64,000 nt of DNA from Aureimonas sp. Leaf324 (GTDB lineage Bacteria > Pseudomonadota > Alphaproteobacteria > Rhizobiales > Rhizobiaceae): positions 395,447-459,446 of the forward strand of contig NZ_LMOH01000012.1 in assembly GCF_001423245.1 (NCBI RefSeq), given 5' to 3'. This document shows, one piece after another, positions 37,626 to 46,608 of the stretch (positions within the stretch are counted from its first letter, which is position 1; each line of letters begins with the position of its first letter). Made by a program: the position numbers and the translations under genes. The notes under the pieces are model-generated. The model saw only the letters and a program-made list of their open reading frames with translations, did no database searches and was not told where the DNA came from.

Positions 37626-38579
37626 ATGACACCGCGCGTTGCCGTCGTCGGCTGTGGCCACTGGGGTCAGAACCACGTCCGCACCCTCAAGGAGATCGGC
37701 GCCCTCGCCGCCCTGTCCGACGCCGATCCCTCGCGCGCCGCGGCGCTCGCCGACCGCTTCGCGGTGCCCGCCCTGGCGCTCGACGATCTTCTCGCCGACC
37801 GGTCCATCGACGCGCTGGTGCTGGCGCTGCCGCCCTCCCTGCACGGGCCGACCGCGCGGCGCGCGTTCGCGGCCGGCAAGGACGTCCTGATCGAGAAGCC
37901 GATCGGGCTCGATGCCGGCGATGCGGCCGAGACGGCGCGGGACGCTGCCGAGGCCGGGCGCATCCTGATGGTCGGCCACGTCCTGCGCTTCCATCCCGTG
38001 TTCGAACGGCTGGCAGCTGCGGTCGACGAGGGCCGCATCGGCGCGGTCCGGCACATCATCTCGACGCGTCTCGGCCTCGGCCGCTTCCTCGGCATGGATG
38101 CGGTGTGGGATCTCGCCCCGCACGATCTGTCGCTGGTGCTGACGATCGCCGGCGAGCATCCGTCCGATATCGAGACCCTGCGCCGCACCGTCCTCAGCGA
38201 CGAGACCGACGTCGCCGACATCGCGCTCCGCTTCCCCTCCGGCATCGGGGCGGAGATCCACGTCTCGCGTGTCTCGCCGTTCCGCGACCGCCGCTTCACC
38301 GTGATCGGCACCGAGGGGATGCTGTGCTTCGACGACCTCGCCCCCGAAGGACAGAAGCTTGCCTTCTACGGCCACCGCGTCTGGCGCGACGGCCGGGCCT
38401 TCGCGTTCCAGTCGGCCGATCCGGAGTATCTCGAGACCGAGCCCGGCCTGCCGCTCGACCGGGAACTGCGTCACTTCCTCGAATGCGTCGCCACGCGGCA
38501 GACGCCGCGCACCGGCGCGGACGAAGCGGTCGAGACCGTGCGCATTCTAGAGGCCGCGTCGCCGCGCGCGGCAGGCTGA
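37626..38579 (+). CDS. Gfo/Idh/MocA-family oxidoreductase
   Basis: A 317-residue NAD(P)-dependent oxidoreductase. The Rossmann start MTPRVAVVGCGHWGQNHVRT is typical of the family, as is the cofactor/active-site motif DVLIEKPIGL (EKP at about 91-93). The catalytic region contains WDLAPHDLSLV. Members act on sugars, inositols, UDP-sugars or similar compounds. GAAGGAAG lies seven bases before the ATG. It is convergent with mnmA, only four bases apart. No pathway partner is adjacent, so the substrate is unknown; proteins of this size occur in surface-sugar synthesis. Confidence 0.87.
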   Translation: MTPRVAVVGCGHWGQNHVRTLKEIGALAALSDADPSRAAALADRFAVPALALDDLLADRSIDALVLALPPSLHGPTARRAFAAGKDVLIEKPIGLDAGDAAETARDAAEAGRILMVGHVLRFHPVFERLAAAVDEGRIGAVRHIISTRLGLGRFLGMDAVWDLAPHDLSLVLTIAGEHPSDIETLRRTVLSDETDVADIALRFPSGIGAEIHVSRVSPFRDRRFTVIGTEGMLCFDDLAPEGQKLAFYGHRVWRDGRAFAFQSADPEYLETEPGLPLDRELRHFLECVATRQTPRTGADEAVETVRILEAASPRAAG

Positions 38580-38583
38580 TACT

Positions 38584-39756
38584 TCAGGCGACGAGACTTT
38601 CCGCGCCGACGGCCGGCATCGGCGCCCGCTCGGTGCGGGCGATCACGCCGCCGCCGAGGACCTGCGCGCCCTCCCCCTCGCCGGCATAGAAGACGCAGGC
38701 CTGCCCCGGCGACACGCCGTCCTCGCCTGCCAGAAGCTCGACCACCGGCAACCCGTCCGCCCCGGCCGTCAGCCGCGCGGGCGCAGGCGGGCGCGTCGAG
38801 CGGATGCGCACGAAAAGATCGATCGCGTCCGCCTCGCCCGACGGCATCGGCGCGGTGCCGAGCCAGTTCACCGAACGCAGCGCAAGACGGCGCGTTTCCA
38901 GCGCCGAGCGCGGACCGACGATCACGCGCGCCGCGCGGGCGTCGATGCCGACGACGTAGAGCGGCTCGCCCGACGCGATGCCGAGGCCCCGCCGCTGACC
39001 GATCGTGAAGTGGACGATGCCCTGGTGCCGCCCGAGCGAGCGCCCGTCGACATGCACGATCTCGCCCGGCTCGCCGGCATCCGGGCGCAGGCGCGAGATC
39101 ACGTCGCTGTAGCGTCCGTTGGCGACGAAGCAGATGTCCTGGCTGTCGGGCTTCGAGGCGACGCCGAGCCCGAAGCGCGCCGCGATCTCGCGCGTCTCGG
39201 GCTTCGTCAGGTGCCCGAGCGGAAAGCGCAGGAAATCGATCTGCTCCTGCGTCGTGCCGTAGAGGAAGTAGCTCTGGTCGCGGTCGAGATCGGCCGGCCG
39301 GTAGAGGCTGCGATGGGCGCCGTTCGGCCGCGACAGGATGTAGTGCCCGGTCGCCAGCGCGTCGGCGCCAAGGTCGCGTGCGGTGGAGAGGAGATCGCGG
39401 AACTTGACCGTCTGGTTGCAGGCGACGCAGGGAATCGGCGTCTCGCCCGCGAGATAGCTCGCGGCGAACGGGTCGATAACCGCCTCGCGAAAGCGCTGCT
39501 CGTAGTCGAGGACATAGTGCGGGATGCCGAGGATCTCGGAGGTCCGGCGCGCGTCGGCGATATCCTGCCCCGCGCAGCAGGCGCCGGCGCGCTTGGGCGT
39601 CGCGCCGCCGTCGTAGAGCTGGAGGGTGATGCCAACGACGTCGTAGCCCTCGTCCTTGAGAATCGCGGCGGTGACCGACGAATCGACGCCGCCCGACATG
39701 GCGACCACGACGCGCGTCTCGGCGGGCGCCTTCGGCAGGTCGAGACTGTTGAGCAT
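38584..39756 (-). CDS. mnmA: tRNA-specific 2-thiouridylase MnmA
   Basis: A 390-residue enzyme that thiolates uridine-34 of tRNAs for Lys, Glu and Gln. The ATP pyrophosphatase motif SGGVDSS (about 21-27), the catalytic cysteines in GACCAGQ-type and [11 protein letters not shown] segments, [16 protein letters not shown] and [11 protein letters not shown] are all present. The second catalytic cysteine lies in the family SPGQACVFY motif near the C-terminus ([13 protein letters not shown]). I start at ATG 39756; the frame continues 25 codons upstream without homology. It diverges from sciP. Confidence 0.95.
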   Translation of the reverse strand: MLNSLDLPKAPAETRVVVAMSGGVDSSVTAAILKDEGYDVVGITLQLYDGGATPKRAGACCAGQDIADARRTSEILGIPHYVLDYEQRFREAVIDPFAASYLAGETPIPCVACNQTVKFRDLLSTARDLGADALATGHYILSRPNGAHRSLYRPADLDRDQSYFLYGTTQEQIDFLRFPLGHLTKPETREIAARFGLGVASKPDSQDICFVANGRYSDVISRLRPDAGEPGEIVHVDGRSLGRHQGIVHFTIGQRRGLGIASGEPLYVVGIDARAARVIVGPRSALETRRLALRSVNWLGTAPMPSGEADAIDLFVRIRSTRPPAPARLTAGADGLPVVELLAGEDGVSPGQACVFYAGEGEGAQVLGGGVIARTERAPMPAVGAESLVA

Positions 39757-39898
39757 GGCAGGCAAACTCTCATGCGCCGGCCGCGCCGGCAGGTAAGCAT
39801 TTCTTTTAACCAGAGCGCGCGAGCGTGCCAACCATCGGTTCGCGCTCGGCTTCTCGGCTCGGGCGGATCATGGTCGCATCTGGGCCCGGCCGGACCTT

Positions 39899-39935
39899 GA
39901 TTCAACCTGTTATCGAATTGCTAATAAGGGCTTAG
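39899..39935 (+). promoter_or_regulatory. sciP promoter region with GANTC and CtrA-box-like sites
   Basis: A CcrM-type GATTC site (39899-39903) is followed by CTAA, seven bases, TTAG (39921-39935), a symmetric sequence one mismatch per half from the CtrA consensus TTAA-N7-TTAA. It lies 70-105 bp before sciP. A TTAACCAG half-site-like sequence is also at 39806-39813. Confidence 0.5.
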
Positions 39936-40004
39936 CGGAATGTTTAGAGCCGCCGGTCTAGCTTGAACGTGGCGATTAGGTCTTTGCGTAGTGTAGAGAG
40001 TTCA

Positions 40005-40295
40005 ATGACCGATCAGGTTAGACCAAGAGTGAAATACGTCATTGGCCCCGATGGGAGTCCGCTGACGATCGCCGACCTCCCGCCCTCCAATACGAGGCGC
40101 TGGGTGATCCGCCGCAAGGCGGAAGTGGTCGCGGCGGTGCGCGGTGGGCTTCTCAGCCTCGACGAGGCCTGCTCGCGCTACACGCTGACCGTGGAAGAAT
40201 TCCTGTCGTGGCAGGCGTCGATCGACAGCCACGGCCTGGCCGGGCTGCGCACGACGCAGCTGCAGGAGTATCGCAAGAAGATCGATCTGCACTGA
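40005..40295 (+). CDS. sciP: CtrA inhibitor SciP (DUF1153)
   Basis: A 96-residue helix-turn-helix protein of the DUF1153 family. The signature is very well conserved: KYVIGPDGSPLTIADLPPSN, RWVIRRKAEVVAAVRGGLLS and YTLTVEEFLSWQASIDSHGL. In Caulobacter SciP binds CtrA and stops it recruiting RNA polymerase at its promoters. ATG 40005 is used because homology begins there; 14 upstream codons are open but not conserved. The gene is about 0.9 kb from ctrA. A hairpin with a T-run follows the stop. Confidence 0.93.
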   Translation: MTDQVRPRVKYVIGPDGSPLTIADLPPSNTRRWVIRRKAEVVAAVRGGLLSLDEACSRYTLTVEEFLSWQASIDSHGLAGLRTTQLQEYRKKIDLH

Positions 40296-40320
40296 TCGAT
40301 CGACGCGCGAGGGAATCGAA

Positions 40321-40350
40321 GGGCCGGGCCGCAGGGCGCCGGCCCTTTTT
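40321..40350 (+). terminator. Rho-independent terminator of sciP
   Basis: GGGCCGG (40321-40327) pairs with CCGGCCC (40339-40345), followed directly by TTTTT, 25 bp after the sciP stop codon. Confidence 0.85.
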
Positions 40351-40377
40351 CATGCCTCAGGCAGAGCGGGCAGCGCC

Positions 40378-40412
40378 AAAAAAAGGCCCGGTCGCTAAAA
40401 GCGTCCGGGCCT
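40378..40412 (-). terminator. Rho-independent terminator of the fliJ-like gene
   Basis: AGGCCCGG (40384-40391) pairs with CCGGGCCT (40405-40412). Read on the minus strand the stem is followed by a run of seven T residues, 31 bp beyond the stop of the FliJ-like gene. Confidence 0.85.
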
Positions 40413-40442
40413 CCCCTCTAGAATCGTGTGCGACGCGAGGCG

Positions 40443-40802
40443 TCAGGCGACCGCGGTGCGCCGATCGTCTCCGGCATCGCGCTGCTCGAGCTTCTCGGCG
40501 TTGACGAGATCCGCCTCGGCCTCCTCGAGCGCGATGCGCGCGGCGTTCATCTGGATGCGCAGGTCGCCGGCCGAATTCGTCAGGTTGTCGCGGCGGGTGC
40601 GCGCAGCCTTGGCGAAGGTCGGATAAGCGAAATGGTTGAGGTCCGTGATGCCGGACTTCTTTTCCTCGCTCGCGATCTGGGCGTCGAGCTCGCCGGCCAT
40701 TCGCTCGAACTCGTTCAGCATCATCTGCAGCTGGTCGGCCTGCCGGCGCTTCTCGGCCACCTTGAAGCGCGCCAGCCGAACCAGGTTGTCACGTTTGGCC
40801 AT
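40443..40802 (-). CDS. fliJ: FliJ-like flagellar export coiled-coil protein
   Basis: A 119-residue, charged, almost wholly helical protein (MAKRDNLVRLARFKVAEKRR, then QLQMMLNEFERMAGELDAQI). This is the size and coiled-coil character of FliJ, the soluble stalk-like component of the flagellar export apparatus. ATG 40802 is chosen because the protein begins there with the usual short basic start; an upstream in-frame extension of 26 codons is not homologous. FliJ-like genes sit beside ctrA in several Rhizobiales. No other flagellar gene is in the window, so the assignment rests on size, composition and synteny. Confidence 0.7.
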   Translation of the reverse strand: MAKRDNLVRLARFKVAEKRRQADQLQMMLNEFERMAGELDAQIASEEKKSGITDLNHFAYPTFAKAARTRRDNLTNSAGDLRIQMNAARIALEEAEADLVNAEKLEQRDAGDDRRTAVA

Positions 40803-40897
40803 GACGCCCTCATCTCCTGTGTTCCATAGGGGTTCTCGACATGAACCCCCGTTTCGCGACGCTCGTGCGGCTTCAGGCAAGCCTCGGCGGCTACACC

Positions 40898-41091
40898 TTA
40901 ACCGTCTGTTTACGCGCGCCGTTAATCATAGCCATGGATCATTTAAGGCAGGGTAAACCGATCAGGTTCAAGTCGAGGCGAGGATGCGACGTGCTTTCCA
41001 AATGGGATCCCACACATCTTCGCCGCGATACGGACACAGATCGAAAGACTCGGTTGAACAAAGGATTTGAGCGGAAGGCATTGTTAACCAT
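40898..41091 (+). promoter_or_regulatory. ctrA upstream region with CtrA boxes and a GANTC site
   Basis: The 378-bp gap between the divergent fliJ-like and ctrA genes holds TTAA-N7-TTTA (40898-40912, one mismatch from the CtrA consensus), TTAACCAT (41084-41091, an exact CtrA half-site) and one GACTC (41047-41051), a CcrM methylation site. This matches autoregulated, methylation-sensitive ctrA promoters in Caulobacter and Rhizobiales. Confidence 0.65.
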
Positions 41092-41180
41092 TCACTGGCA
41101 CGATGGCTCTCAGCTCTAAGACGAACTCCAACCTTGTCGGTCCCCCCGCCCCGGCCGGGCTGATGCAGAGGATTTAACTG

Positions 41181-41876
<696 letters not shown>

Positions 41877-41896
41877 ACCAGCGATCGTCTTAGACC

Positions 41897-41932
41897 AAAG
41901 CCCGCCCTTCCCTTCGGAATGGCGGGCTTTTT
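41897..41932 (+). terminator. Rho-independent terminator of ctrA
   Basis: AAAGCCCGCC (41897-41906) pairs with GGCGGGCTTT (41921-41930) and runs into further T residues, 21 bp after the ctrA stop. Being nearly symmetric, it could also serve the convergent receiver gene. Confidence 0.88.
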
Positions 41933-41937
41933 CGTGC

Positions 41938-42330
41938 TCAAGCCGCGGCCGGCTCGGCCGCCGCGACGAAGGGCGAGACCCAGTCGAGAAGCGAAGCGCG
42001 GTCGAAAGGGCGGAAGATGAAGCCGTCGGCACCCGCCCGCTTGGCGCGGGTCATCGTGCCGAGATTGGATTCCACCAGCGACACCAGGATCTTCGCCTTC
42101 GCTGTCTTCGAATCGGCGCGCAGCGCCCGCACCGAGGCGTCCACCGTCGTGCCGGGGAGCGAGGCCGAGACCAGCACCAGCACCGGCGCGGCGATGCGCG
42201 GCTCGGCCAGGAGGCGGGCCGCCGCCGCGACGCTCTCGGCACCGATCGTCTCGAGGTCGACACCCGTCAGGATACGCGAGGCGACCTTGGCGACGATGCT
42301 GGATTCGTCGATGACGAGGCAGACGGACAT
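41938..42330 (-). CDS. Degenerate response-regulator receiver protein
   Basis: A 130-residue stand-alone receiver-like domain between ctrA and chpT, on the same strand as chpT. The start VCLVIDESSIVAKVASRIL resembles a receiver with its acidic pair (Asp8, Glu9), but the phospho-acceptor aspartate is replaced by Ser55 (LVLVSASLPG in place of LxLDxxLPG) and the conserved lysine is Arg107 (FIFRPFD). Ser84 stands for the conserved Thr/Ser. It probably cannot be phosphorylated in the usual way and may act as a binding partner. Association with ChpT or the CckA pathway is inference from position. Confidence 0.8.
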   Translation of the reverse strand: MSVCLVIDESSIVAKVASRILTGVDLETIGAESVAAAARLLAEPRIAAPVLVLVSASLPGTTVDASVRALRADSKTAKAKILVSLVESNLGTMTRAKRAGADGFIFRPFDRASLLDWVSPFVAAAEPAAA

Positions 42331-42430
42331 GCGAGCGGCTCCGGCTTGCCGCCGGCGGAAGACCGGCGTTCGGGACGGACCCTAGCAGCCGATCTTTTCG
42401 GACGCGTTCACGAGGACGACCAACGGATCG

Positions 42431-43123
42431 TCAACGCGATCCGTCGATTGCAACCGTTTCGTCCGTGGCGGCGGGCTCGGCGGCCTCGTCGATCGGCGCC
42501 ACGCGGAACACGGCCTCCTCGTCGCTCTGCTCCAGCGTGACGGCGAGCTTCGCCTCGCGCGCCAGGAGCATCGCGTAATAGGGCTGGATGCCGTGGGCGT
42601 CGATCGAATCGGGCGTCGCCTCGCCGGCCAGAAGCTCGCGGAACTTCGCCGGCACGCGCAGCGGCTTGCCGCGCGAGGTGATCGTGAAGCGCGCCACCGG
42701 CTCGAGCTGCTCGATCACCACCTCGACCTCGCGCCCCCGCGGCACCGACGCGTTGGCGACGACCAGAAGATTGAGCACCAGCTTGGCGATGTTCTTCGGC
42801 ACGTAGGCGCGCTCGCCCGACCATTGCAGGTTGGCCTTCTCGAACGCCATCCAGCCCTCGGCGACGGTCTTGGCATCGCCCATGTCGATCTGTGCCGTCG
42901 AGGAGCCAGACGCCCCGTAGGCGATCCGGGCGAACTGGAGCTTGGCCACCGCGCTCTTGGTCGAAGAGCGCACCAGCGCCATCGATTCCGGATCGTCCGG
43001 CATGTCGTCGAGAAGCTCGAGCCCGCTCTGGATCGCCCCGACCGGGGAGATGATGTCGTGGCAGAGGCGGCTGGCCAGGAGGGCCGCCAGATCCGGCGCG
43101 GACAATGCGGGCAGGTTCGTCAT
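42431..43123 (-). CDS. chpT: Histidine phosphotransferase ChpT
   Basis: A 230-residue phosphotransfer protein of the ChpT family (a dimeric, histidine-kinase-like fold without ATP binding). The phospho-accepting His22 is in LASRLCHDIISPVGAIQSGL, followed by ELLDDMPDDPESMALVRSST. The C-terminal half resembles a degenerate ATPase domain (IAKLVLNLLVVANASVPRGR). ChpT takes phosphate from the CckA kinase and passes it to CtrA and CpdR. Its location one gene from ctrA is common in Rhizobiales. It diverges from eipA. Confidence 0.93.
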   Translation of the reverse strand: MTNLPALSAPDLAALLASRLCHDIISPVGAIQSGLELLDDMPDDPESMALVRSSTKSAVAKLQFARIAYGASGSSTAQIDMGDAKTVAEGWMAFEKANLQWSGERAYVPKNIAKLVLNLLVVANASVPRGREVEVVIEQLEPVARFTITSRGKPLRVPAKFRELLAGEATPDSIDAHGIQPYYAMLLAREAKLAVTLEQSDEEAVFRVAPIDEAAEPAATDETVAIDGSR

Positions 43124-43379
43124 CGGCGTTCCGTCTTGGTTAACATTCGATGAAAATCGGACACAATCGCCCTATCACGCGGCCGCCCGTGCGGCGAGGC
43201 AAAGCCGGGCCGCAGGCACCCTTTCCGCCGCCTGTGACATCCCGACGACACCTGACGGAGCGGCAGGCGCCAGCGTTAGGGAAGCGGAAACCATGGATCG
43301 CGCAAGCTGTGGACGAGACCTTCGTCCGGTCGCCTGTCAGGGCGCCCGGATCGTCACAGCCTCCGGAAGGATTCCCGCG

Positions 43380-43976
43380 ATGAACCGCACGACCCGGCTG
43401 GTCCGCCGCCTCGCCCTCGCCGCCATGGCCGCCGTCGCGCTGCCGGCGTCGATCGGCCTGTCCACCCTGCCCGCGAGCGCCCAGGCGCAGAGCGGCGGCT
43501 ACTCGATGGAGGAGATCGTCGGCGAGGGACATCGCTTCTTCGGCGCCACGGCCGGGGGCCTTGCCACGGTGATCGAGCGCGCGTTCCAGGAGCGCGGCCT
43601 GCCCAACGGCTACATCCTCGGCGAGGAAGGCTCAGGCGCCTTCATCGGCGGCCTGCGTTTCGGCGAGGGCACCCTCTTCACCAAGAACGCCGGCGAACAC
43701 CGCATCTTCTGGCAGGGCCCCTCGATCGGCTTCGACGCCGGCGGCGACGGCGCGCGCACCATGATGCTCGTCTACAACCTGCCGTCGGTGGAAGGCGTCT
43801 ACGGCCGCTTCATCGGCATGAGCGGCAGCGCCTATCTGGTCGGCGGCGTCGGCATGACGTTCCTGCAGCGCGACTCGATCACGTTGGTGCCCATCCGCAC
43901 CGGTGTCGGGGCCCGTCTCGGCGTTAATGTCGGCTATCTCAAGCTGACGCCGAACGCGACCTGGAACCCGTTCTGA
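43380..43976 (+). CDS. eipA: Periplasmic envelope-integrity protein EipA (DUF1134)
   Basis: A 198-residue exported protein. The signal peptide spans about residues 1-37 (basic start MNRTTRLVRR, hydrophobic core, cleavage near ASAQA). The mature part is the DUF1134 lipocalin-like barrel: HRFFGATAGGLATVIERAF, IFWQGPSIGFDAGGDGART and GVYGRFIGMSGSAYLVGGVG. In Brucella, EipA maintains the cell envelope and its gene is regulated by CtrA. A weak CtrA half-site-like sequence (TTAACATT, 43140-43147) lies upstream, next to the chpT start. ATG 43380 is set by the signal peptide. Confidence 0.9.
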   Translation: MNRTTRLVRRLALAAMAAVALPASIGLSTLPASAQAQSGGYSMEEIVGEGHRFFGATAGGLATVIERAFQERGLPNGYILGEEGSGAFIGGLRFGEGTLFTKNAGEHRIFWQGPSIGFDAGGDGARTMMLVYNLPSVEGVYGRFIGMSGSAYLVGGVGMTFLQRDSITLVPIRTGVGARLGVNVGYLKLTPNATWNPF

Positions 43977-44102
43977 CCGGGAACGCCGCGCTAGGCAGGC
44001 CGGGTCGGATTGACGTATGACAATCCGATGCGGCCGTCGTCCGGTCGCCTTTCTGGCCTATGTCGACCTACGGCATCCGCCAGGCACGAGGTCGACTGTT
44101 TC

Positions 44103-45197
44103 ATGATCGCAACCGCGCTCGTCTTCGCGCTTGGCGCCCTGGTCGCCAGCTTCCTGGCCCTCGTCTTCGCACCGATCCTGTGGAACAACGCCCAGCGCCT
44201 CGCGCGCCGCGAGTTCGAGGCCAACATCCCGGCGTCCGTGCGCGAGATGCGCGCCGAGGTGGACGCCGCCCGCGCCAAGGCGGCCTTCGACCTGCGACAG
44301 GACGCGATGCGGCATCGCGCCGCGCAGGAGACGGTCGTGCGCGAGCGCACCGAGGCCGGTCGCGCCATCCTCGAAAATGGCCAACTCCTCGCCCGGCAGG
44401 TCGAGCTCGATCGCGAGATCGCCGCGAGCAGCGGTCGCATCCGCCTTCTCGAAGACCAGATCGGCCTGCTGACGCAGGAGCGCGACGCGCTACTGGCGAC
44501 GCGCCAGGATCTGCGCGCGCGCCTCGAACGCCGCGAGGGCGAACTCGCGAGCCTCTCCGCCAAGCACGCGAGCCTCAGCGAGCGCTTCGACGCGCAGCGG
44601 TTCCAATTGGCGACCGCCGAAGCACGGGTCGGCGAACTCACCGCCGCCCTCGCCCCGCCTCCGGCCGCTGGCGCCGGCGCTCTCGCGGCGACCGTGCCCG
44701 CGCCGCGGCCCGTCCCGGAAACGCGGGCGGCGGCAAAGCCCGAGGCATCCCTCGCCGCTTTCGCCTCGGCTCTGCCGGCGGCCACGGGCCCGACCGGAAG
44801 CAGCCGACTTCGAGCGGCCATCGCGCGCACGGGAGCCGCAAAACCCGCAGCCACGCCGGCCGACCACGCGGAAATCCGCGAGCGCATCGGCGACATCGCG
44901 GCGCGAGTCATCCACGAGCGGATCAAGGTCGAAGGGGCTGATTCGCAGCTGGCACGGTTCATCGCAGAGGCGCCGCAGCCGACCGGCGACGGCGAGCCGT
45001 TCCTCGCCGACCGCGTGCGCAGCCTTCAGGCCGGCGAAGCGTCCGCCGCGCCGGATGCCGGCGTTGCGGTGACGCCAGCGGCGACGGTCACGACCGCGCC
45101 GGGGGCGACGGCTACTGCCGCGCCGGGGGCGACGGTCACGACCGCGCCGGGAAAGCCAAATGGTGCAGGACGAGCGCGGCGGAAGTCGCGACGTTGA
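44103..45197 (+). CDS. Single-pass membrane protein with long coiled coil
   Basis: A 364-residue protein I do not recognise as a named family. It has one N-terminal membrane helix (ATALVFALGALVASFLALVF, about 3-25), then a coiled coil of about 140 residues rich in Arg, Glu and Ala (RQVELDREIAASSGRIRLLE and similar), an Ala/Pro-rich linker, a helical segment near 270-300 (HAEIRERIGDIAARVIHERI), and a repetitive C-terminal tail. The tail is coded by a 24-bp triplicate repeat and overlaps the opposite-strand methyltransferase by 62 bp. Similar unnamed proteins occur in Rhizobiales. The layout suggests a cytoplasmic scaffold tethered to the membrane. Confidence 0.8.
   Translation: MIATALVFALGALVASFLALVFAPILWNNAQRLARREFEANIPASVREMRAEVDAARAKAAFDLRQDAMRHRAAQETVVRERTEAGRAILENGQLLARQVELDREIAASSGRIRLLEDQIGLLTQERDALLATRQDLRARLERREGELASLSAKHASLSERFDAQRFQLATAEARVGELTAALAPPPAAGAGALAATVPAPRPVPETRAAAKPEASLAAFASALPAATGPTGSSRLRAAIARTGAAKPAATPADHAEIRERIGDIAARVIHERIKVEGADSQLARFIAEAPQPTGDGEPFLADRVRSLQAGEASAAPDAGVAVTPAATVTTAPGATATAAPGATVTTAPGKPNGAGRARRKSRR
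45081..45152 (+). repeat. Three tandem 24-bp repeats in coding sequence
   Basis: Three adjoining 24-bp units (45081-45104, 45105-45128, 45129-45152) encode ATVTTAPG, ATATAAPG and ATVTTAPG. The outer two units are nearly identical, the middle one differs at several positions. The last unit overlaps the 3' end of the opposite-strand TrmH-family gene. Confidence 0.85.
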
Positions 45198-45981
45198 GGC
45201 TGTCGAGCCCCGGCGCCATCTCGATGCGCACGGGGCGGCAGCGGGCCATCACCGCATCGTCCAGCCCATCCCCTTCCGCGCCGAGAAACAGGGCGCGGGC
45301 GCGGGTATCCCGGATGTCGCGCAGCGCATCCGCGGCGTTCGGCGTCAGGGCGAGGCACTCGTAGCCCATCGACGACAGGCGTTCCGCGATCGCTGACGCA
45401 CCGCCCCAGCGCACGAAGGGCACGGTGAACACGGTTCCGACGGACACACGGATCGCCTTGCGATAGAGCGGATCGCAGGCCCGCTCGTCGAGGATCACGG
45501 CCCCCGCGCCGAACGCCGCGGCGTTGCGGAAGATCGCGCCCATGTTGTCGTGGTTCGACAGGCCGCACGCGACGACGACGCTTCCCCTTCGATCGAGGGT
45601 CGCCCGCAGCGCCGCCTCGATCGCGCTGTTGCCTGCCGCCGGCACGGGTTCGGCCAGAGCCATCACCCCGCGGTGAACCGGAAAGCCGGCGATCCGATCG
45701 AACACGTCGCGCTCGGCTCGGTAGACCGGGACATCGGCCGGCAGCCGGGAGAGGCGCGAGCCCAGCCCCTCCAGCCGCTCGCGCAGCACCAGGAGGCTGA
45801 CCGGGCGAAACCGGTCCGAAGCGACGATCTGGTCGAGGACCACCGCCCCTTCCGCGATGAACTGGCCGCTGCGCGTCAGGTCGCGCTCGCGCACGTCGCG
45901 AAACCCAGCGATTCGCGGATCGGCGGGATCGAGGATGTCGATGACGCTCGGACGTTCCGGAGCCTGCCGCGCTTCGTCCAT
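45136..45981 (-). CDS. TrmH/SpoU-family RNA 2'-O-methyltransferase
   Basis: A 281-residue SPOUT methyltransferase. The N-terminal substrate-binding part (RDLTRSGQFIAEGAVVLDQI) precedes a SpoU domain with the three family motifs: VVACGLSNHDNMGAIFRNAA, LFLGAEGDGL and IEMAPGLDSLNVATSAALVL. It forms the trefoil-knot SAM site and acts on rRNA or tRNA ribose; the exact target is not clear. ATG 45981 has GGGAG at the right spacing; ATG 45996 is an alternative with GAGG. Its last 62 bp overlap the end of the convergent coiled-coil gene. Confidence 0.9.
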   Translation of the reverse strand: MDEARQAPERPSVIDILDPADPRIAGFRDVRERDLTRSGQFIAEGAVVLDQIVASDRFRPVSLLVLRERLEGLGSRLSRLPADVPVYRAERDVFDRIAGFPVHRGVMALAEPVPAAGNSAIEAALRATLDRRGSVVVACGLSNHDNMGAIFRNAAAFGAGAVILDERACDPLYRKAIRVSVGTVFTVPFVRWGGASAIAERLSSMGYECLALTPNAADALRDIRDTRARALFLGAEGDGLDDAVMARCRPVRIEMAPGLDSLNVATSAALVLHHLAFPARS

Positions 45982-46076
45982 CACTATCTCCCGCATCCCG
46001 GCCTCGACGCACGGCCGACGATTCACGCCGCAACGACGAAATGGCGAGTCGATGGAGATTTGAAGGAGAAGACGAC

Positions 46077-46151
46077 TGGTACGCCCAAGGGGAATCGAAC
46101 CCCTGTTTGCGCCGTGAGAGGGCGCCGTCCTAACCGCTAGACGATGGGCGC
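46077..46151 (-). tRNA. tRNA-Glu (anticodon CTC)
   Basis: A complete 75-nt cloverleaf on the minus strand. It has an acceptor stem GCGCCCA/TGGGCGT (with a G-U first pair), a D-arm with CTAGCGGTTAGGAC, an anticodon loop CCTCTCA and a T-arm with GGTTCGATTCC. A genomically encoded CCA end is present. Confidence 0.95.
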
Positions 46152-46209
46152 GAACCAGTGACCGGGGATATAGCCAGCCCGTTTCGGCTTGGCAAGCGCT
46201 TTCTGCGGA

Positions 46210-46581
46210 TCACCGTGCGGTTTGCGCGGGAGGCTCGACCGCGGACAGAGGATAGCGCGCGGCGAGCGTGCCGGAGCCGAGGTCGAGGAGGACGAGCGAC
46301 TGCGTGCCGTCGGCCGCTTCCACGGTCAGAAGCGCATTGTCGCCGTTGAGGGCCGTGGCGACGACGCGCGCGCCTGCGCCGATCGCCACCGGCGGCAACG
46401 TGCCGGCGGCGCGCTGCCCGCCCTCGCCGTCCTTGGTGCGATAGACAACGGCGCTGAGAACCGCGATAAGCCCGACGAACAGGACGGCAATCGAGATCGC
46501 GAGAAGGCGGACCATCTTGCGCCGCACCTTCTCGAAGGCCGGATCGTTCGGCGCGCCGGCCGCTTCATTGTTTCCCGTCAC
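46210..46581 (-). CDS. Small single-pass membrane protein of unknown function
   Basis: A 123-residue protein starting at GTG 46581 (GGGAAG six to ten bases upstream). A basic juxtamembrane segment (FEKVRRKMVRLL) leads into one membrane helix (AISIAVLFVGLIAVLSAVVY, about 29-50). The rest is a small extracytoplasmic domain (LNGDNALLTVEAADGTQSLV, then LLDLGSGTLAARYPL). Similar uncharacterised proteins occur beside rluD-like genes in Rhizobiales. It diverges from the pseudouridine synthase gene with only 27 bp between starts. No function can be assigned. Confidence 0.75.
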   Translation of the reverse strand: MTGNNEAAGAPNDPAFEKVRRKMVRLLAISIAVLFVGLIAVLSAVVYRTKDGEGGQRAAGTLPPVAIGAGARVVATALNGDNALLTVEAADGTQSLVLLDLGSGTLAARYPLSAVEPPAQTAR

Positions 46582-46608
46582 GTTCTTCCCGCGCCGCTGG
46601 AGTGTCAG

